From Altererythrobacter sp. (GTDB lineage: Bacteria > Pseudomonadota > Alphaproteobacteria > Sphingomonadales > Sphingomonadaceae), in NCBI GenBank assembly GCA_023299945.1, contig JALZVZ010000229.1, positions 1-8,768 of the forward strand: 8,768 bases of DNA. Reading direction: 5' to 3'. The position numbers and the translations under genes are program-made. Of this stretch, positions 1 to 6,839 are shown in pieces (position 1 is the first letter of the stretch; the number at the start of each line of letters is the position of its first letter). The notes under the pieces were generated by a model. It was not told where the DNA came from. It saw only the letters and a list, made by a program, of their open reading frames with translations, and made no database searches.

Positions 1-170
1 ATAGTCGCGCAAAAGCTATGCGTATTTTGCAAGGTTGTTCTGCCCTATTGGGCCGATTTGGCGCAAACCGCTTGGCTGAATGCGCAGCGGACGCTAAGTG
101 AATGCAAGACACAATTGACGAGCTGTGTTGGTAATGTAATACAGCGTTTAGAGGCTTAAAGATAACACGC
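1..170. other. Upstream non-coding region with no supported gene
   Basis: No gene is supported here. Two short + strand frames run in open from the window edge: one from base 1 to a TAA at 157-159, the other from base 3 to a TGA near base 101. Neither encodes a recognisable protein end, the codon use does not resemble the downstream genes, and the longer frame runs through the candidate promoter at 115-142. The region is read as the leader of the methyltransferase-tolC operon, possibly with the tail of an upstream gene that cannot be judged from this much sequence. Confidence 0.5.
115..142 (+). promoter_or_regulatory. Sigma-70-type promoter for the methyltransferase-tolC operon
   Basis: TTGACG at 115-120 matches the -35 consensus at five of six positions. 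TAATAC at 137-142 serves as a -10 hexamer, with a 16-bp spacer. Transcription would start near 149-150, about 20 bases before the ATG at 171, leaving a short leader with only a weak ribosome-binding site. No other equally good pair is seen upstream of the operon. The assignment is by motif only. Confidence 0.5.
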
Positions 171-746
171 ATGGATATGAACTCAGCCCGCAAGGCAATG
201 ATCGACAGCCAGCTTCGCACCAGCGGAGTGAATGAGCCTTACGTGCTGACCCGAATGAACAGCGTTTTGCGCGAGGATTTCGTGCCGGCAGCGTCTAAGG
301 ATATCGCCTATATGGACCGCGCCGTGCCTTTGGGCGGCGGACAATCCCTGCCCGCACCATTGTTCCACGGCATTGCCTTGATGGAAGCTGCACCAAAGGC
401 GGATGATACGGTTCTGGTAGTTGAAAACGGCTCTGGCTATTTGGCGGCATTGATTGCGCCCTTGGTCAGCAATGTCGACACGATCAGCGCTGAAGATGCG
501 GCTAGCAAAACAGGCCGCAAGACCTATTCGCTGATCCTGGTGGATGGCGCGATTGAACAATTGCCTGCTGGCCTTGCCAAGCGCCTGGAGGAAGGCGGCC
601 GCATTGTTACCGGCTATATCACGCGCGGCGTTACGCGGCTTGCGACAGCACGCAAAGTCGCAGACCATGTCGCGCTTACGCCGGTCACAGACCTTGGTAT
701 TCCTGTCCTCGGCGCCTTTACCAAGGCTAAGGAATGGAGCTTTTAA
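171..746 (+). CDS. Protein-L-isoaspartate O-methyltransferase-like protein, internally shortened
   Basis: This 191-residue protein belongs to the isoaspartyl methyltransferase (PCMT) family, whose classical members use SAM to repair damaged Asp/Asn residues in the cytoplasm. Seen in the sequence: the N-terminal family signature (QLRTSGV at 14-20, REDFVP at 34-39, AYMDRAVPLGGGQSL at 46-60), a glycine-rich SAM loop at 81-90 (VLVVENGSGY), a motif II-like LVDGAIEQLP at 123-132, and GGRIVTG at 142-148. The first Gly of the usual E-x-G-x-G-x-G loop is Glu85. Only about 33 residues separate GSGY from VDGA, against roughly 57 in E. coli Pcm, and the conserved GDG motif is absent, so catalytic activity is doubtful. 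The gene overlaps tolC by 13 bp; a pcm-like gene directly before tolC is a common alphaproteobacterial arrangement. The start at 171 has a weak Shine-Dalgarno; ATG 177 is an alternative. Confidence 0.85.
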   Translation: MDMNSARKAMIDSQLRTSGVNEPYVLTRMNSVLREDFVPAASKDIAYMDRAVPLGGGQSLPAPLFHGIALMEAAPKADDTVLVVENGSGYLAALIAPLVSNVDTISAEDAASKTGRKTYSLILVDGAIEQLPAGLAKRLEEGGRIVTGYITRGVTRLATARKVADHVALTPVTDLGIPVLGAFTKAKEWSF

Positions 747-2215
747 GAGTGCGTTTGAGGGGTCTTGGGTTCAGCGCAGCCGCGATTGCTGGGGTCACCG
801 GTGTTTTGGTGCTGCCCGCCTCTGTGCAGGCCGATACTCTACGCGAAGCCTTAGTCAGCGCCTATAAAACCAATCCAACTTTACAAGGCGCACGGGCCAA
901 TCAGCGCGCGAACGATGAAAATGTGGCGATCCAAAAAGCCGCTGGTCGCCCTTCGGCTAGTGCAACCACGACGCATATCGAATTTGTTCGCCGCTCCGCC
1001 AATAGCTTTACGGCACCAACGCGCACATTGAATGTCGATTCAACACTGACTGCGCCGCTCTATTCAGGCGGTGCTGTGAAAAACGGCATTCGTGCTGCCA
1101 ATGAACGCGTGAAAGCGGGCCGCGCCGATCTGCGCGCAACCGAAAGCGCAATTTTCAGCCAAGTCGTTGCCGCCTATATGGATGTGCTCCGCAATGAAGC
1201 TTTGGTCTCCTTGGCCGCCAATCAAGTCGAAGTGCTCGGCGTCAATGTTCAAGCCACCAGTGACCGGTTTGAAATTGGCGATTTGACCCGTACTGATGTC
1301 GCGCAGAGCCAATCACGTCTGGCCGTCGCGCAAGGCGATTTACGCGGTACAAGAGCTAACCTGATCGGTGCCCGCGAGACCTATATCCAGCTGGTCGGCG
1401 ATGCGCCTGATCGTTTAGAAGCACCGCCACCTTTGCCCGGCCTGCCCGGTACAGTGGGTCAAGCCGTGACAGTCGCGATTGAGAACAATCCCGATTTGAT
1501 TGCCGCAGTTGACCGCGCCCGCGCCGCCGGGATTGATATTGATATTGCTGGCGCATCACGCTTGCCAACCGTGGCCGCTTTTATCAGCGGCACATATAAC
1601 AATTTCTATGGCACACTCGGCGGAGCAATTGCAGCCGATCTGGCGCAAAGCGAGGTCACCGCCAATGCCGGGGTGCGCATCACAATCCCGTTTTATCAAG
1701 GCGGACGGCCAGCCGCTTTGGAACGCCAAGCGCAAGCACGCGCAGGCGCTGCGTTAGAGACAGCGATCCAAGCGGAACGCGCCACCATCGCACAAACCCG
1801 CTCGGCTTGGGCAAGCTGGCAAGCGGCAAACGATATCATTGAAAGCTCGCAAACCGCAGTATCGGCTGCTGAGCTGAGTTTAGAAGGCGTTCGGGCGGAG
1901 AACTCAATCGGAAACAGGTCCATATTGGATGTATTGAATGCTGAGCAGGAATTGCTCTCTGCGCGCGTCCAATTGGTGACAGACCGCCGCAATGCCTATG
2001 TTGCTGGATTCACGCTGCTGGCCTCAATGGGCAAGGCAGAAGCACGCGATTTGAACCTTGATACCGGTGGGCCTTTGTATGACCCCGTGACCAATTATGA
2101 CCGGATCGAGGGCAAGTGGAATGATTGGGCGCGCGACAAAGATCCGCTGCCACAATCGACCAGAACCGTTGACATCCCGCCTGCAAACGCAACAATTGGG
2201 CCTCCGAACGAATAA
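734..2215 (+). CDS. TolC family outer membrane efflux/secretion channel
   Basis: This is the outer-membrane channel of tripartite efflux pumps and type I secretion systems: a trimer with a 12-strand beta barrel in the outer membrane and a long periplasmic alpha tunnel. At 493 residues it has the usual TolC length. An N-terminal signal peptide ends near residue 33 (VQA before DTLREAL). The two internal OEP repeats are visible as paired motifs: LTAPLYSGG (105-113) with ITIPFYQGG (316-324), and RFEIGDLTRTDVAQSQSRL (178-196) with NSIGNRSILDVLNAEQEL (390-407). The last 50 or so residues are a polar, proline-containing extension. The ATG at 734 overlaps the preceding gene, with AAGG at 723-726. A GTG at 749 with GGAG at 736-739 would give a 5-residue shorter signal peptide and is equally plausible. 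No inner-membrane pump or adaptor gene lies nearby, so it probably serves unlinked partners. Confidence 0.95.
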   Translation: MELLRVRLRGLGFSAAAIAGVTGVLVLPASVQADTLREALVSAYKTNPTLQGARANQRANDENVAIQKAAGRPSASATTTHIEFVRRSANSFTAPTRTLNVDSTLTAPLYSGGAVKNGIRAANERVKAGRADLRATESAIFSQVVAAYMDVLRNEALVSLAANQVEVLGVNVQATSDRFEIGDLTRTDVAQSQSRLAVAQGDLRGTRANLIGARETYIQLVGDAPDRLEAPPPLPGLPGTVGQAVTVAIENNPDLIAAVDRARAAGIDIDIAGASRLPTVAAFISGTYNNFYGTLGGAIAADLAQSEVTANAGVRITIPFYQGGRPAALERQAQARAGAALETAIQAERATIAQTRSAWASWQAANDIIESSQTAVSAAELSLEGVRAENSIGNRSILDVLNAEQELLSARVQLVTDRRNAYVAGFTLLASMGKAEARDLNLDTGGPLYDPVTNYDRIEGKWNDWARDKDPLPQSTRTVDIPPANATIGPPNE

Positions 2216-2303
2216 CGTCCCACGTGATTCGTTATGGTTAACGCGGTTTGGGGGCAAATCGCGTGCGCCAAACTAAAGATTAGAGTATGGAACAGGGTGC
2301 CGC

Positions 2304-2834
2304 ATGACACAGCAAAACGAAGCTTCGGTTGAAGAAATTCTTGAATCGATCAAGCAAGTGATTGCCCGCGACAACCGCGAGGATGCGAAAGAAACGCGCC
2401 GCCGCCGCGAAACACGGGGCGTTGCTGCCACGAAAAAGGCTACTGGTGAACCTGCGAAGGATGAGATTTTGGAAACAGAAGCATCCGAGGAAGTGCTCGA
2501 TCTGGGTGAAATGGAATTTGCCGAGGATATCGACTCACCTACTGAAGTGACTGAGGAGGCATCTGAACCCGTGTCGCAGATCGGCGATGATGCCCCGCTA
2601 ACCACTGATAAATCCCGCAATTCCATGCGCGAAAACTTGGAAGCGCTGGCGATGATGTCACAGCCTAGCATGCCTCCACAAATCGTGCGTTCGGGTGAAA
2701 CTTCTCTGGAAGGGCTAACCCGTGATTTGCTGCGTCCGATGCTGTCAGAATGGCTCGACAATAATTTGCCCGATATGGTCGAGACTTTGGTGAAAGAAGA
2801 AATCGCGCGCATTGCCCGTAAGGACCGCGATTAA
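2304..2834 (+). CDS. PopZ-family (DUF2497) polar organizing protein
   Basis: This 176-residue protein has the two conserved ends of the alphaproteobacterial PopZ/DUF2497 family: an N-terminal amphipathic segment, EASVEEILESIKQVIARD (6-23), and a C-terminal helical oligomerisation region (about 134-172) with LTRDLLRPMLSEWLDNNLP at 138-156. Between them lies a low-complexity linker with a basic patch (TRRRRETR, 31-38) and a long acidic stretch (54-96), as in Caulobacter PopZ, which is almost the same length (177 aa). In Caulobacter PopZ self-assembles at the pole, anchors ParB-bound centromeres and recruits cell-cycle kinases; that role here is inferred from family. The start at 2304 has CAGGG about 6-7 bases upstream. 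It follows tolC by 88 bp. In many relatives valS comes next; here an S9 peptidase does. Confidence 0.85.
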   Translation: MTQQNEASVEEILESIKQVIARDNREDAKETRRRRETRGVAATKKATGEPAKDEILETEASEEVLDLGEMEFAEDIDSPTEVTEEASEPVSQIGDDAPLTTDKSRNSMRENLEALAMMSQPSMPPQIVRSGETSLEGLTRDLLRPMLSEWLDNNLPDMVETLVKEEIARIARKDRD

Positions 2835-2888
2835 ACTTTAGTTTGCCCCACTGGATTTGCCGCAATTGACGCGCTAGTCCTGCGGCCC

Positions 2889-5090
2889 ATGAAAACACGC
2901 TTTCTGACAGCTCTGCCTATGGCAGCGCTTTTCGCTGCATCGCCGCTTTTGGCTGATGGCCACGCCGCCTCAGCTGACGATGCACATGCCGCGTCAAATA
3001 AGGCACCCATGACCGCAGCAGATCTGGTCACCATGCCGCGGCTTGGCTCGCCGATTACAACTGATAACGGGCGGTTCGCGGTTTACAGCGTGACCTCAAC
3101 CGACGCGAAGACGTTAAAGCGCACGCCCGCCTATTATGTGCTCGATTTGCAAACAGACGGTGCTTCTCCGGTTAAGATAGATTTGGGCGGCACCGCCTCC
3201 TCCCTCAGCTTTGGCGGCGATAATTTCCTCTATTTTCTATCTGACCGCACTCCTGGCGGTGAAGGCCCGCATCCTGTCGCCAACCGCTTGTGGCGCGCCG
3301 CATTGGAAGCGGATGGCAATGTCACCGGACCAATGCTGGTTGGCGAATGGAAAAGTGCATCACCTGATGGCTACACACTTTCGCCTGATGCCTCAAAAGT
3401 CGCAGTCTGGACCCAAATGCCCCGCGATTGCGCCACATTTGCTTGCGAAGAAGGTGGCAATGCGGATGAGCCAAACCAAGGCGCAGGCCGGCTTTATGAA
3501 TGGGACGCAGGCTTTGTGCGCCACTGGGATCATTGGAAGACACCTGGCGAATTTAACCGCGTCTTCGTCTTCGACATCAAGGGCGGCGAAGTCAGCGGCC
3601 CGGGCACACCCGTCGATGGCAAAGACCCTGAAACCGGCATCACAGCCAATACGCCCACAATGCCCTTTGGCGGAGGTGAGGATGTTGCCTTTGCCCCGGA
3701 TGGTTCGGGGGTGTATTTCACCGCGCGCATTGCTGACAAAAACGAGCCCACCTCCACCGATCTCGACATTTACTGGTCAGACCTAAGCGGAGCAGCGCCG
3801 ATAGAATTGACCGCTGCAAACACTGCGCATGATTCGAGCCCGACACCTTCGCCCGATGGCAAATATCTTGCCTATCTTGCGATGGAGCGCCCCGGATACG
3901 AATCCGACCAGATGGCGATCATGCTGCGCAATGTAAAAAGCGGCAAAGTGCGCGCGCTGACCCGTGATTTCGACCGCAGCTTTGGATCAATCGCATGGAG
4001 CGCGGATAGCAAATCTCTGATCGCCACAGCCTATGATACGCTCGACGTTCCAGCGTTCAAAGTGGATGCAAAAACTGGCCAAATCACCAAGCTTGATCTG
4101 ATAGCGGGATATGAAGCGCATATTGGCAATGTCATCCCGCTGCCACAGGGCGGCATGCTGTTCACTCGCGACTCCATCGGCGCCCCGGCAGAGCTGTATA
4201 TGGCAAGCGCAGGCCAGCAAGCCCGCCCCCTAACCGATGTCGCTACCAGCCGCGTTGGCAAACTCGCCAGCACTGTGACCACCCGCTTTAGTTTCCCCGG
4301 AGCAGGCGGCGATGAAGTCTGGGGCCAGATCACCAAGCCGGAAAATTACAAGGGCTTCATCCCTGCGATCCTATACATCCACGGCGGCCCGCAAGGCTCA
4401 TTCAACGATAGCTGGTCCAGCCGCTGGAACCCGCGCGTTCTCGCCAGCCAAGGCTATGCGGTAATCTCTGTCGATTTCCACGGGAGCGCTGGATACGGCC
4501 AAGCGTTCAAGGACGCAATCAATCAGGATTGGGGCGGAAAACCACTCGAAGATTTGCAGAAAGGTCTGGCTGCAGCGCTCGCGCTCGACAATCAAATCGA
4601 CGGCGGCCGCGCCTGCGCCATGGGAGCCAGCTATGGCGGATATATGGTCAATTGGATCGCAGGCAAATGGCCGGATCGCTTCTCATGCCTGATCCAGCAT
4701 GACGGCCTGTTCGACATGCGCAGCTTTTATTACGCCACGGAAGAATTGTGGTTCCCGCGCTGGGATTTTGGCGGATCATACACTGATGTTCCGGAAAATT
4801 ACGAGAAATGGAACCCGGTCAATCACGTCGATAAATGGCAAACGCCGATGCTGGTGGTGACGGGCGAAAAGGATTTCCGCGTGCCCTATACTCAAGGCAT
4901 TCAGAGCTTCACCGCTTTGCAAGAACGCGGCATTCCCTCGCAATTGCTGGTCTTCCCCGATGAGAACCACTGGGTGCTGGGCGCGAAAAACTCGCTGCAA
5001 TGGCACAATACCGTATTCGATTGGCTCGACTATTGGTTGAATTCAGAGGTTGATGCAGTCAGCGACAAGGCGCCGCTCAATGAGCAATGA
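2889..5090 (+). CDS. Secreted S9 family (prolyl oligopeptidase-type) serine peptidase
   Basis: This 733-residue protein is a predicted periplasmic serine peptidase of family S9 (dipeptidyl/acylaminoacyl-peptidase-like), acting on short peptides. A signal peptide covers residues 1-22 (MKTRFLTALPMAALFAASPLLA), followed by a His/Ala-rich stretch with HAAS repeated. Residues of about 45-480 form the beta-propeller gate, with PD40/WD-like turns such as DSSPTPSPDGKYLAYLA and a C181/C186 pair in the DCATFAC insertion often seen in this group. The C-terminal alpha/beta-hydrolase domain carries YIHGGPQG (oxyanion region) and a complete triad: Ser581 in GASYGGY, Asp662 in TGEKDFRVP and His694 in PDENHW. 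The ATG at 2889 has no clear Shine-Dalgarno. The 3' end overlaps the next gene by 11 bp, suggesting translational coupling. Exact substrate specificity cannot be read from the sequence. Confidence 0.93.
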   Translation: MKTRFLTALPMAALFAASPLLADGHAASADDAHAASNKAPMTAADLVTMPRLGSPITTDNGRFAVYSVTSTDAKTLKRTPAYYVLDLQTDGASPVKIDLGGTASSLSFGGDNFLYFLSDRTPGGEGPHPVANRLWRAALEADGNVTGPMLVGEWKSASPDGYTLSPDASKVAVWTQMPRDCATFACEEGGNADEPNQGAGRLYEWDAGFVRHWDHWKTPGEFNRVFVFDIKGGEVSGPGTPVDGKDPETGITANTPTMPFGGGEDVAFAPDGSGVYFTARIADKNEPTSTDLDIYWSDLSGAAPIELTAANTAHDSSPTPSPDGKYLAYLAMERPGYESDQMAIMLRNVKSGKVRALTRDFDRSFGSIAWSADSKSLIATAYDTLDVPAFKVDAKTGQITKLDLIAGYEAHIGNVIPLPQGGMLFTRDSIGAPAELYMASAGQQARPLTDVATSRVGKLASTVTTRFSFPGAGGDEVWGQITKPENYKGFIPAILYIHGGPQGSFNDSWSSRWNPRVLASQGYAVISVDFHGSAGYGQAFKDAINQDWGGKPLEDLQKGLAAALALDNQIDGGRACAMGASYGGYMVNWIAGKWPDRFSCLIQHDGLFDMRSFYYATEELWFPRWDFGGSYTDVPENYEKWNPVNHVDKWQTPMLVVTGEKDFRVPYTQGIQSFTALQERGIPSQLLVFPDENHWVLGAKNSLQWHNTVFDWLDYWLNSEVDAVSDKAPLNEQ

Positions 5091-5493
5091 TCTCTTGCTG
5101 TCTGCGCAAACCGCACTCGGCAAACATTACGGTCCCAATAAAAGCGCTGGCGGCATAGATCGCCACATCTTCTTATGCGCTCTGTCGGATAAGAAAAAAT
5201 GCTGCTCACCAGAGGCCGGTGCGCGCTCGTGGAACTTCCTCAAAAGCCGGTTGAAAGAACTCGGGTTGGTTGGCCCCAAACGCAGGGCCGACAGCCCGCG
5301 CGGCGCAGGCGGCGGTATCCAGCGCAGCAAGGCAGATTGCTTCCAAGTGTGCGGAGCAGGGCCGATTGCGGTCGTATGGCCAGAGGGTGTGTGGTATCAT
5401 TCCTGCGATGAGGCCGCGCTGGAACGCATCATTCAGGAACATTTGATCGGCGGTGCACCAGTGGAGGATTTACGGCTCTATCCAGCAGAGTAA
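5080..5493 (+). CDS. (2Fe-2S) ferredoxin domain-containing, thioredoxin-like protein
   Basis: This 137-residue protein belongs to the thioredoxin-fold [2Fe-2S] ferredoxin family (COG3411). Seen: HIFLC (Cys33), KKCC (Cys41/42), then DCFQVC (Cys87 and Cys91, a C-x3-C pair), followed by the hallmark GPIAVVWPEGVWYHSC and IIQEHLIGG. Likely cluster ligands are Cys33, Cys42, Cys87 and Cys91, with Cys41 and Cys109 extra. A basic, glycine-rich segment (about 67-83, KRRADSPRGAGGGIQRS) lies between the second and third ligands. A partner enzyme is not identifiable here; such proteins are thought to act in electron transfer. ATG 5080 is chosen because AAGG lies 9 bases upstream (5067-5070); TTG 5050 or ATG 5053 would add residues inside the peptidase gene, and the AGAGG before ATG 5053 is too close. 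It overlaps the peptidase stop by 11 bp, so the two are probably cotranslated. Confidence 0.85.
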   Translation: MSNDLLLSAQTALGKHYGPNKSAGGIDRHIFLCALSDKKKCCSPEAGARSWNFLKSRLKELGLVGPKRRADSPRGAGGGIQRSKADCFQVCGAGPIAVVWPEGVWYHSCDEAALERIIQEHLIGGAPVEDLRLYPAE

Positions 5494-5499
5494 TCCGCT

Positions 5500-5829
5500 C
5501 TAGCGGACGCGCTTGTCCGGATCATCACCAATATCATTATCGGGCAATTCATTGTCGACCGAAGCATCATGGCCAGTGCCATTCGACAGAAAAATCAGCC
5601 CCATCAACGCGCTGGCCAACAGCATTGAAAAGCCAATCCCCAGCGCCACCGCGATGTAATAATGCACCGACACCATGCCATTTTGCGAATAAAGCGTAGC
5701 CAGCGCCAGCAGCACAACGCCAACGGTCACCGCCATCATAAAGCGCATGATTCGGCGATATCGCGCCCATGCAAAGGCAGCGTTTTCAGGATCGTCTAGG
5801 GGCGATGAGCTGGTGAACTTGCGGGGCAT
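5500..5829 (-). CDS. Small two-helix membrane protein of unknown function
   Basis: No function is recognised. From the ATG at 5829 it is 109 residues: a short soluble N-terminus (MPRKFTSSSPLDDPENAAFAWARYRR), a first transmembrane segment at about 29-48, a short loop, a second at about 57-82, and a strongly acidic C-terminal tail ending in basic KRVR. The positive RYRR motif before helix 1 predicts both termini in the cytoplasm. The frame stays open upstream (ATG 5904 with GAAGAGAG before it, GTG 5937), but the added residues look less protein-like and run into the leader of the divergent CBS gene; the choice of 5829 rests mainly on this, since its own Shine-Dalgarno is weak. It converges on the ferredoxin gene with only 6 bases between the stops. 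Confidence 0.7.
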   Translation of the reverse strand: MPRKFTSSSPLDDPENAAFAWARYRRIMRFMMAVTVGVVLLALATLYSQNGMVSVHYYIAVALGIGFSMLLASALMGLIFLSNGTGHDASVDNELPDNDIGDDPDKRVR

Positions 5830-5924
5830 GCTCGGTACATGGGGGCTAATGCGCCTCCATACAATGCCATTTTGGACCAATCTCTCCACGCACGGATTCG
5901 CCATTCTCTCTTCAAAGTGCCACA

Positions 5925-5951
5925 CTCTCCGCTTCACGATACGAAGGAGGG
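5925..5951 (+). promoter_or_regulatory. Hairpin able to pair the Shine-Dalgarno of the CBS gene
   Basis: The CBS gene has the strongest ribosome-binding site in the window, AAGGAGG at 5944-5950, 7 bases before ATG 5958. Upstream CTCTCC (5925-5930) is complementary to GGAGGG (5946-5951, one T-G wobble), and inside it TTC (5933-5935) pairs with GAA (5943-5945) across a 7-base loop. The RNA could therefore mask its own ribosome-binding site. Pairing was done by eye; whether it matters in the cell is inference. Confidence 0.35.
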
Positions 5952-5957
5952 GACCGA

Positions 5958-6389
5958 ATGGATATCGCTAAGATAATCGCAGGCCGCGATGCTTCCGCCA
6001 TTATTGCATGCGAAGTTGCCATGCCTGTTGCACAGGCAGTGGGGCTTTTGGCGGAAAAACGCATTGGCGCTTTGCCCGTCACAGAAGGGGGCCGCGTAGT
6101 CGGCATTATCTCTGAAAGAGATGTAATTTACCGCCTTGCCGATGAAGGCGAGAGCTGCCTTTCCTTGCAAGTGGGCCAGATCATGACCGCACCTGCCATC
6201 ACGGTTGAACCTTCAACCCCGATCAATGATGCGCTGGGCCTCATGACCAAGCGGCGAATTCGCCATTTGCCCGTGATCGAAAATGGGGCGCTGGTGGCGT
6301 TCATTTCCATTGGTGACTTGGTGAAGAATCGCATCGATGAAGTGGAGCATGAAGCCGAGGCTATGCGCAGCTATATCCAAACGGCGTGA
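5958..6389 (+). CDS. CBS domain pair protein
   Basis: This 143-residue cytoplasmic protein consists almost entirely of two CBS domains forming one Bateman module. CBS1 spans about 11-62 (VAQAVGLLAEKRIGALPV, VVGIISERDVIYRLAD) and CBS2 about 75-127 (IMTAPAITVEPSTPINDALG, RRIRHLPVIENGALVAFISIGDLVK), followed by a charged helix (128-140). Bateman modules generally bind adenine nucleotides such as AMP, ATP or SAM and regulate partner proteins; stand-alone ones of this size are common in alphaproteobacteria and their targets are mostly unknown. The characteristic GIISERD and FISIGDL sequences follow the last beta strand of each domain, where the ribose-contacting Ser/Thr-x-x-Asp signature sits: SERD in CBS1, SIGD in CBS2. 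The start at 5958 is secured by AAGGAGG 7 bases upstream. It is divergent from the small membrane protein and 66 bp upstream of erpA. Confidence 0.9.
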   Translation: MDIAKIIAGRDASAIIACEVAMPVAQAVGLLAEKRIGALPVTEGGRVVGIISERDVIYRLADEGESCLSLQVGQIMTAPAITVEPSTPINDALGLMTKRRIRHLPVIENGALVAFISIGDLVKNRIDEVEHEAEAMRSYIQTA

Positions 6390-6439
6390 CCTGCATTGCA
6401 TAGTGATACGGCATATTGCTTGAGGTTTGGCCGCGCGAT

Positions 6440-6451
6440 ACCTAAATAGGT
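6440..6451. promoter_or_regulatory. 12-bp dyad (ACCTA-AA-TAGGT) before erpA
   Basis: Perfect 5-bp inverted arms, ACCTA at 6440-6444 and TAGGT at 6447-6451, flank a two-base AA centre and end 4 bases before the erpA ATG. The dyad covers TAAATA (6443-6448), which lies 17 bases from a possible -35 TTGAGG (6420-6425), and also the only Shine-Dalgarno-like AGG. It could be an operator for an iron- or Fe-S-responsive repressor, but it is not a clear match to a known box such as the IscR or Irr motifs, and a 12-bp dyad can arise by chance. Confidence 0.3.
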
Positions 6452-6455
6452 CGCT

Positions 6456-6785
6456 ATGGCAGAAACACTTACACTTACCCCTTCGGCCGCGAAGCGCGTG
6501 GCATGGATCGCAGAAAAGCAATCCAAACCCGCTATTTTGCGTCTGTCTGTCGAGGGCGGAGGCTGTTCCGGCTTTCAATATAAATTCGATCTGTCCGATG
6601 GGCCTGACGGGGATGATAGCATCAGCGAAACCGACGGCGTTAAGCTCGTGGTCGATCCGATCAGCCTGGATTTGGTTGGCGGAAGCACCGTGGATTTCGT
6701 CGAATCGCTTGGCGGAGCAGCGTTTAAGGTTGAGAACCCCCAGGCTGCGGCAGGATGCGGCTGCGGTTCCAGCTTCGGAATCTGA
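6456..6785 (+). CDS. Iron-sulfur cluster insertion protein ErpA (A-type carrier)
   Basis: This 109-residue protein is an A-type Fe-S carrier that receives a cluster from the assembly scaffold and delivers it to apo-enzymes in the cytoplasm. All three ligand cysteines are present: Cys37 in EGGGCSGFQY and Cys101/Cys103 in the C-terminal GCGCGSSF motif. The length and the conserved LRLSVEGGGCSGF and LVGGSTVDFVESLGGAAFKVENP (split about 73-95) are typical of ErpA/IscA. ErpA is favoured over IscA or SufA because no isc or suf assembly genes are adjacent and because erpA-xth neighbours are common in alphaproteobacteria; the exact subfamily is not certain from sequence alone. The start at 6456 sits 4 bases after a dyad that may control it. 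xth follows 54 bp downstream, so cotranscription is likely. Confidence 0.88.
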   Translation: MAETLTLTPSAAKRVAWIAEKQSKPAILRLSVEGGGCSGFQYKFDLSDGPDGDDSISETDGVKLVVDPISLDLVGGSTVDFVESLGGAAFKVENPQAAAGCGCGSSFGI

Positions 6786-6839
6786 ATTTCCTCCCCACGG
6801 GATTAGACGCAAGCGCGAAGTTCAGGCACACAGCTTTCC

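Noticed and set aside
1..159. Open + strand frame of 52 codons from the window edge ending at TAA 157-159
   Set aside because: The peptide has no recognisable family features, the codon use differs from neighbouring genes, and the frame runs through the good promoter-like pair at 115-142. An open frame of this length is not rare by chance.
183..668. Long minus-strand open frame opposite the methyltransferase-like gene
   Set aside because: It lies entirely antisense to a gene with clear family motifs and encodes a Cys/Arg/His-rich sequence typical of a shadow frame.
2240..2275. GTTTGG/CCAAAC inverted repeat upstream of the PopZ-family gene
   Set aside because: Only six paired bases with a long loop and no link to a promoter or ribosome-binding site; likely chance.
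2273..2812. 179-codon minus-strand frame opposite the PopZ-family gene
   Set aside because: Extremely Ser-rich shadow of the acidic PopZ linker; the + strand has both conserved PopZ ends and a ribosome-binding site.
5495..5519. Short inverted repeats (CCGCT/AGCGG and CGGAC/GTCCG) at the convergent gene ends
   Set aside because: Stems of 5 bp with no T-run on either strand, partly inside the coding sequence of the minus-strand gene; too weak to call a bidirectional terminator.
6213..6812. 199-codon minus-strand frame spanning the CBS-erpA gap
   Set aside because: It is antisense to two well-supported genes, lacks family motifs and has the composition of a shadow frame.
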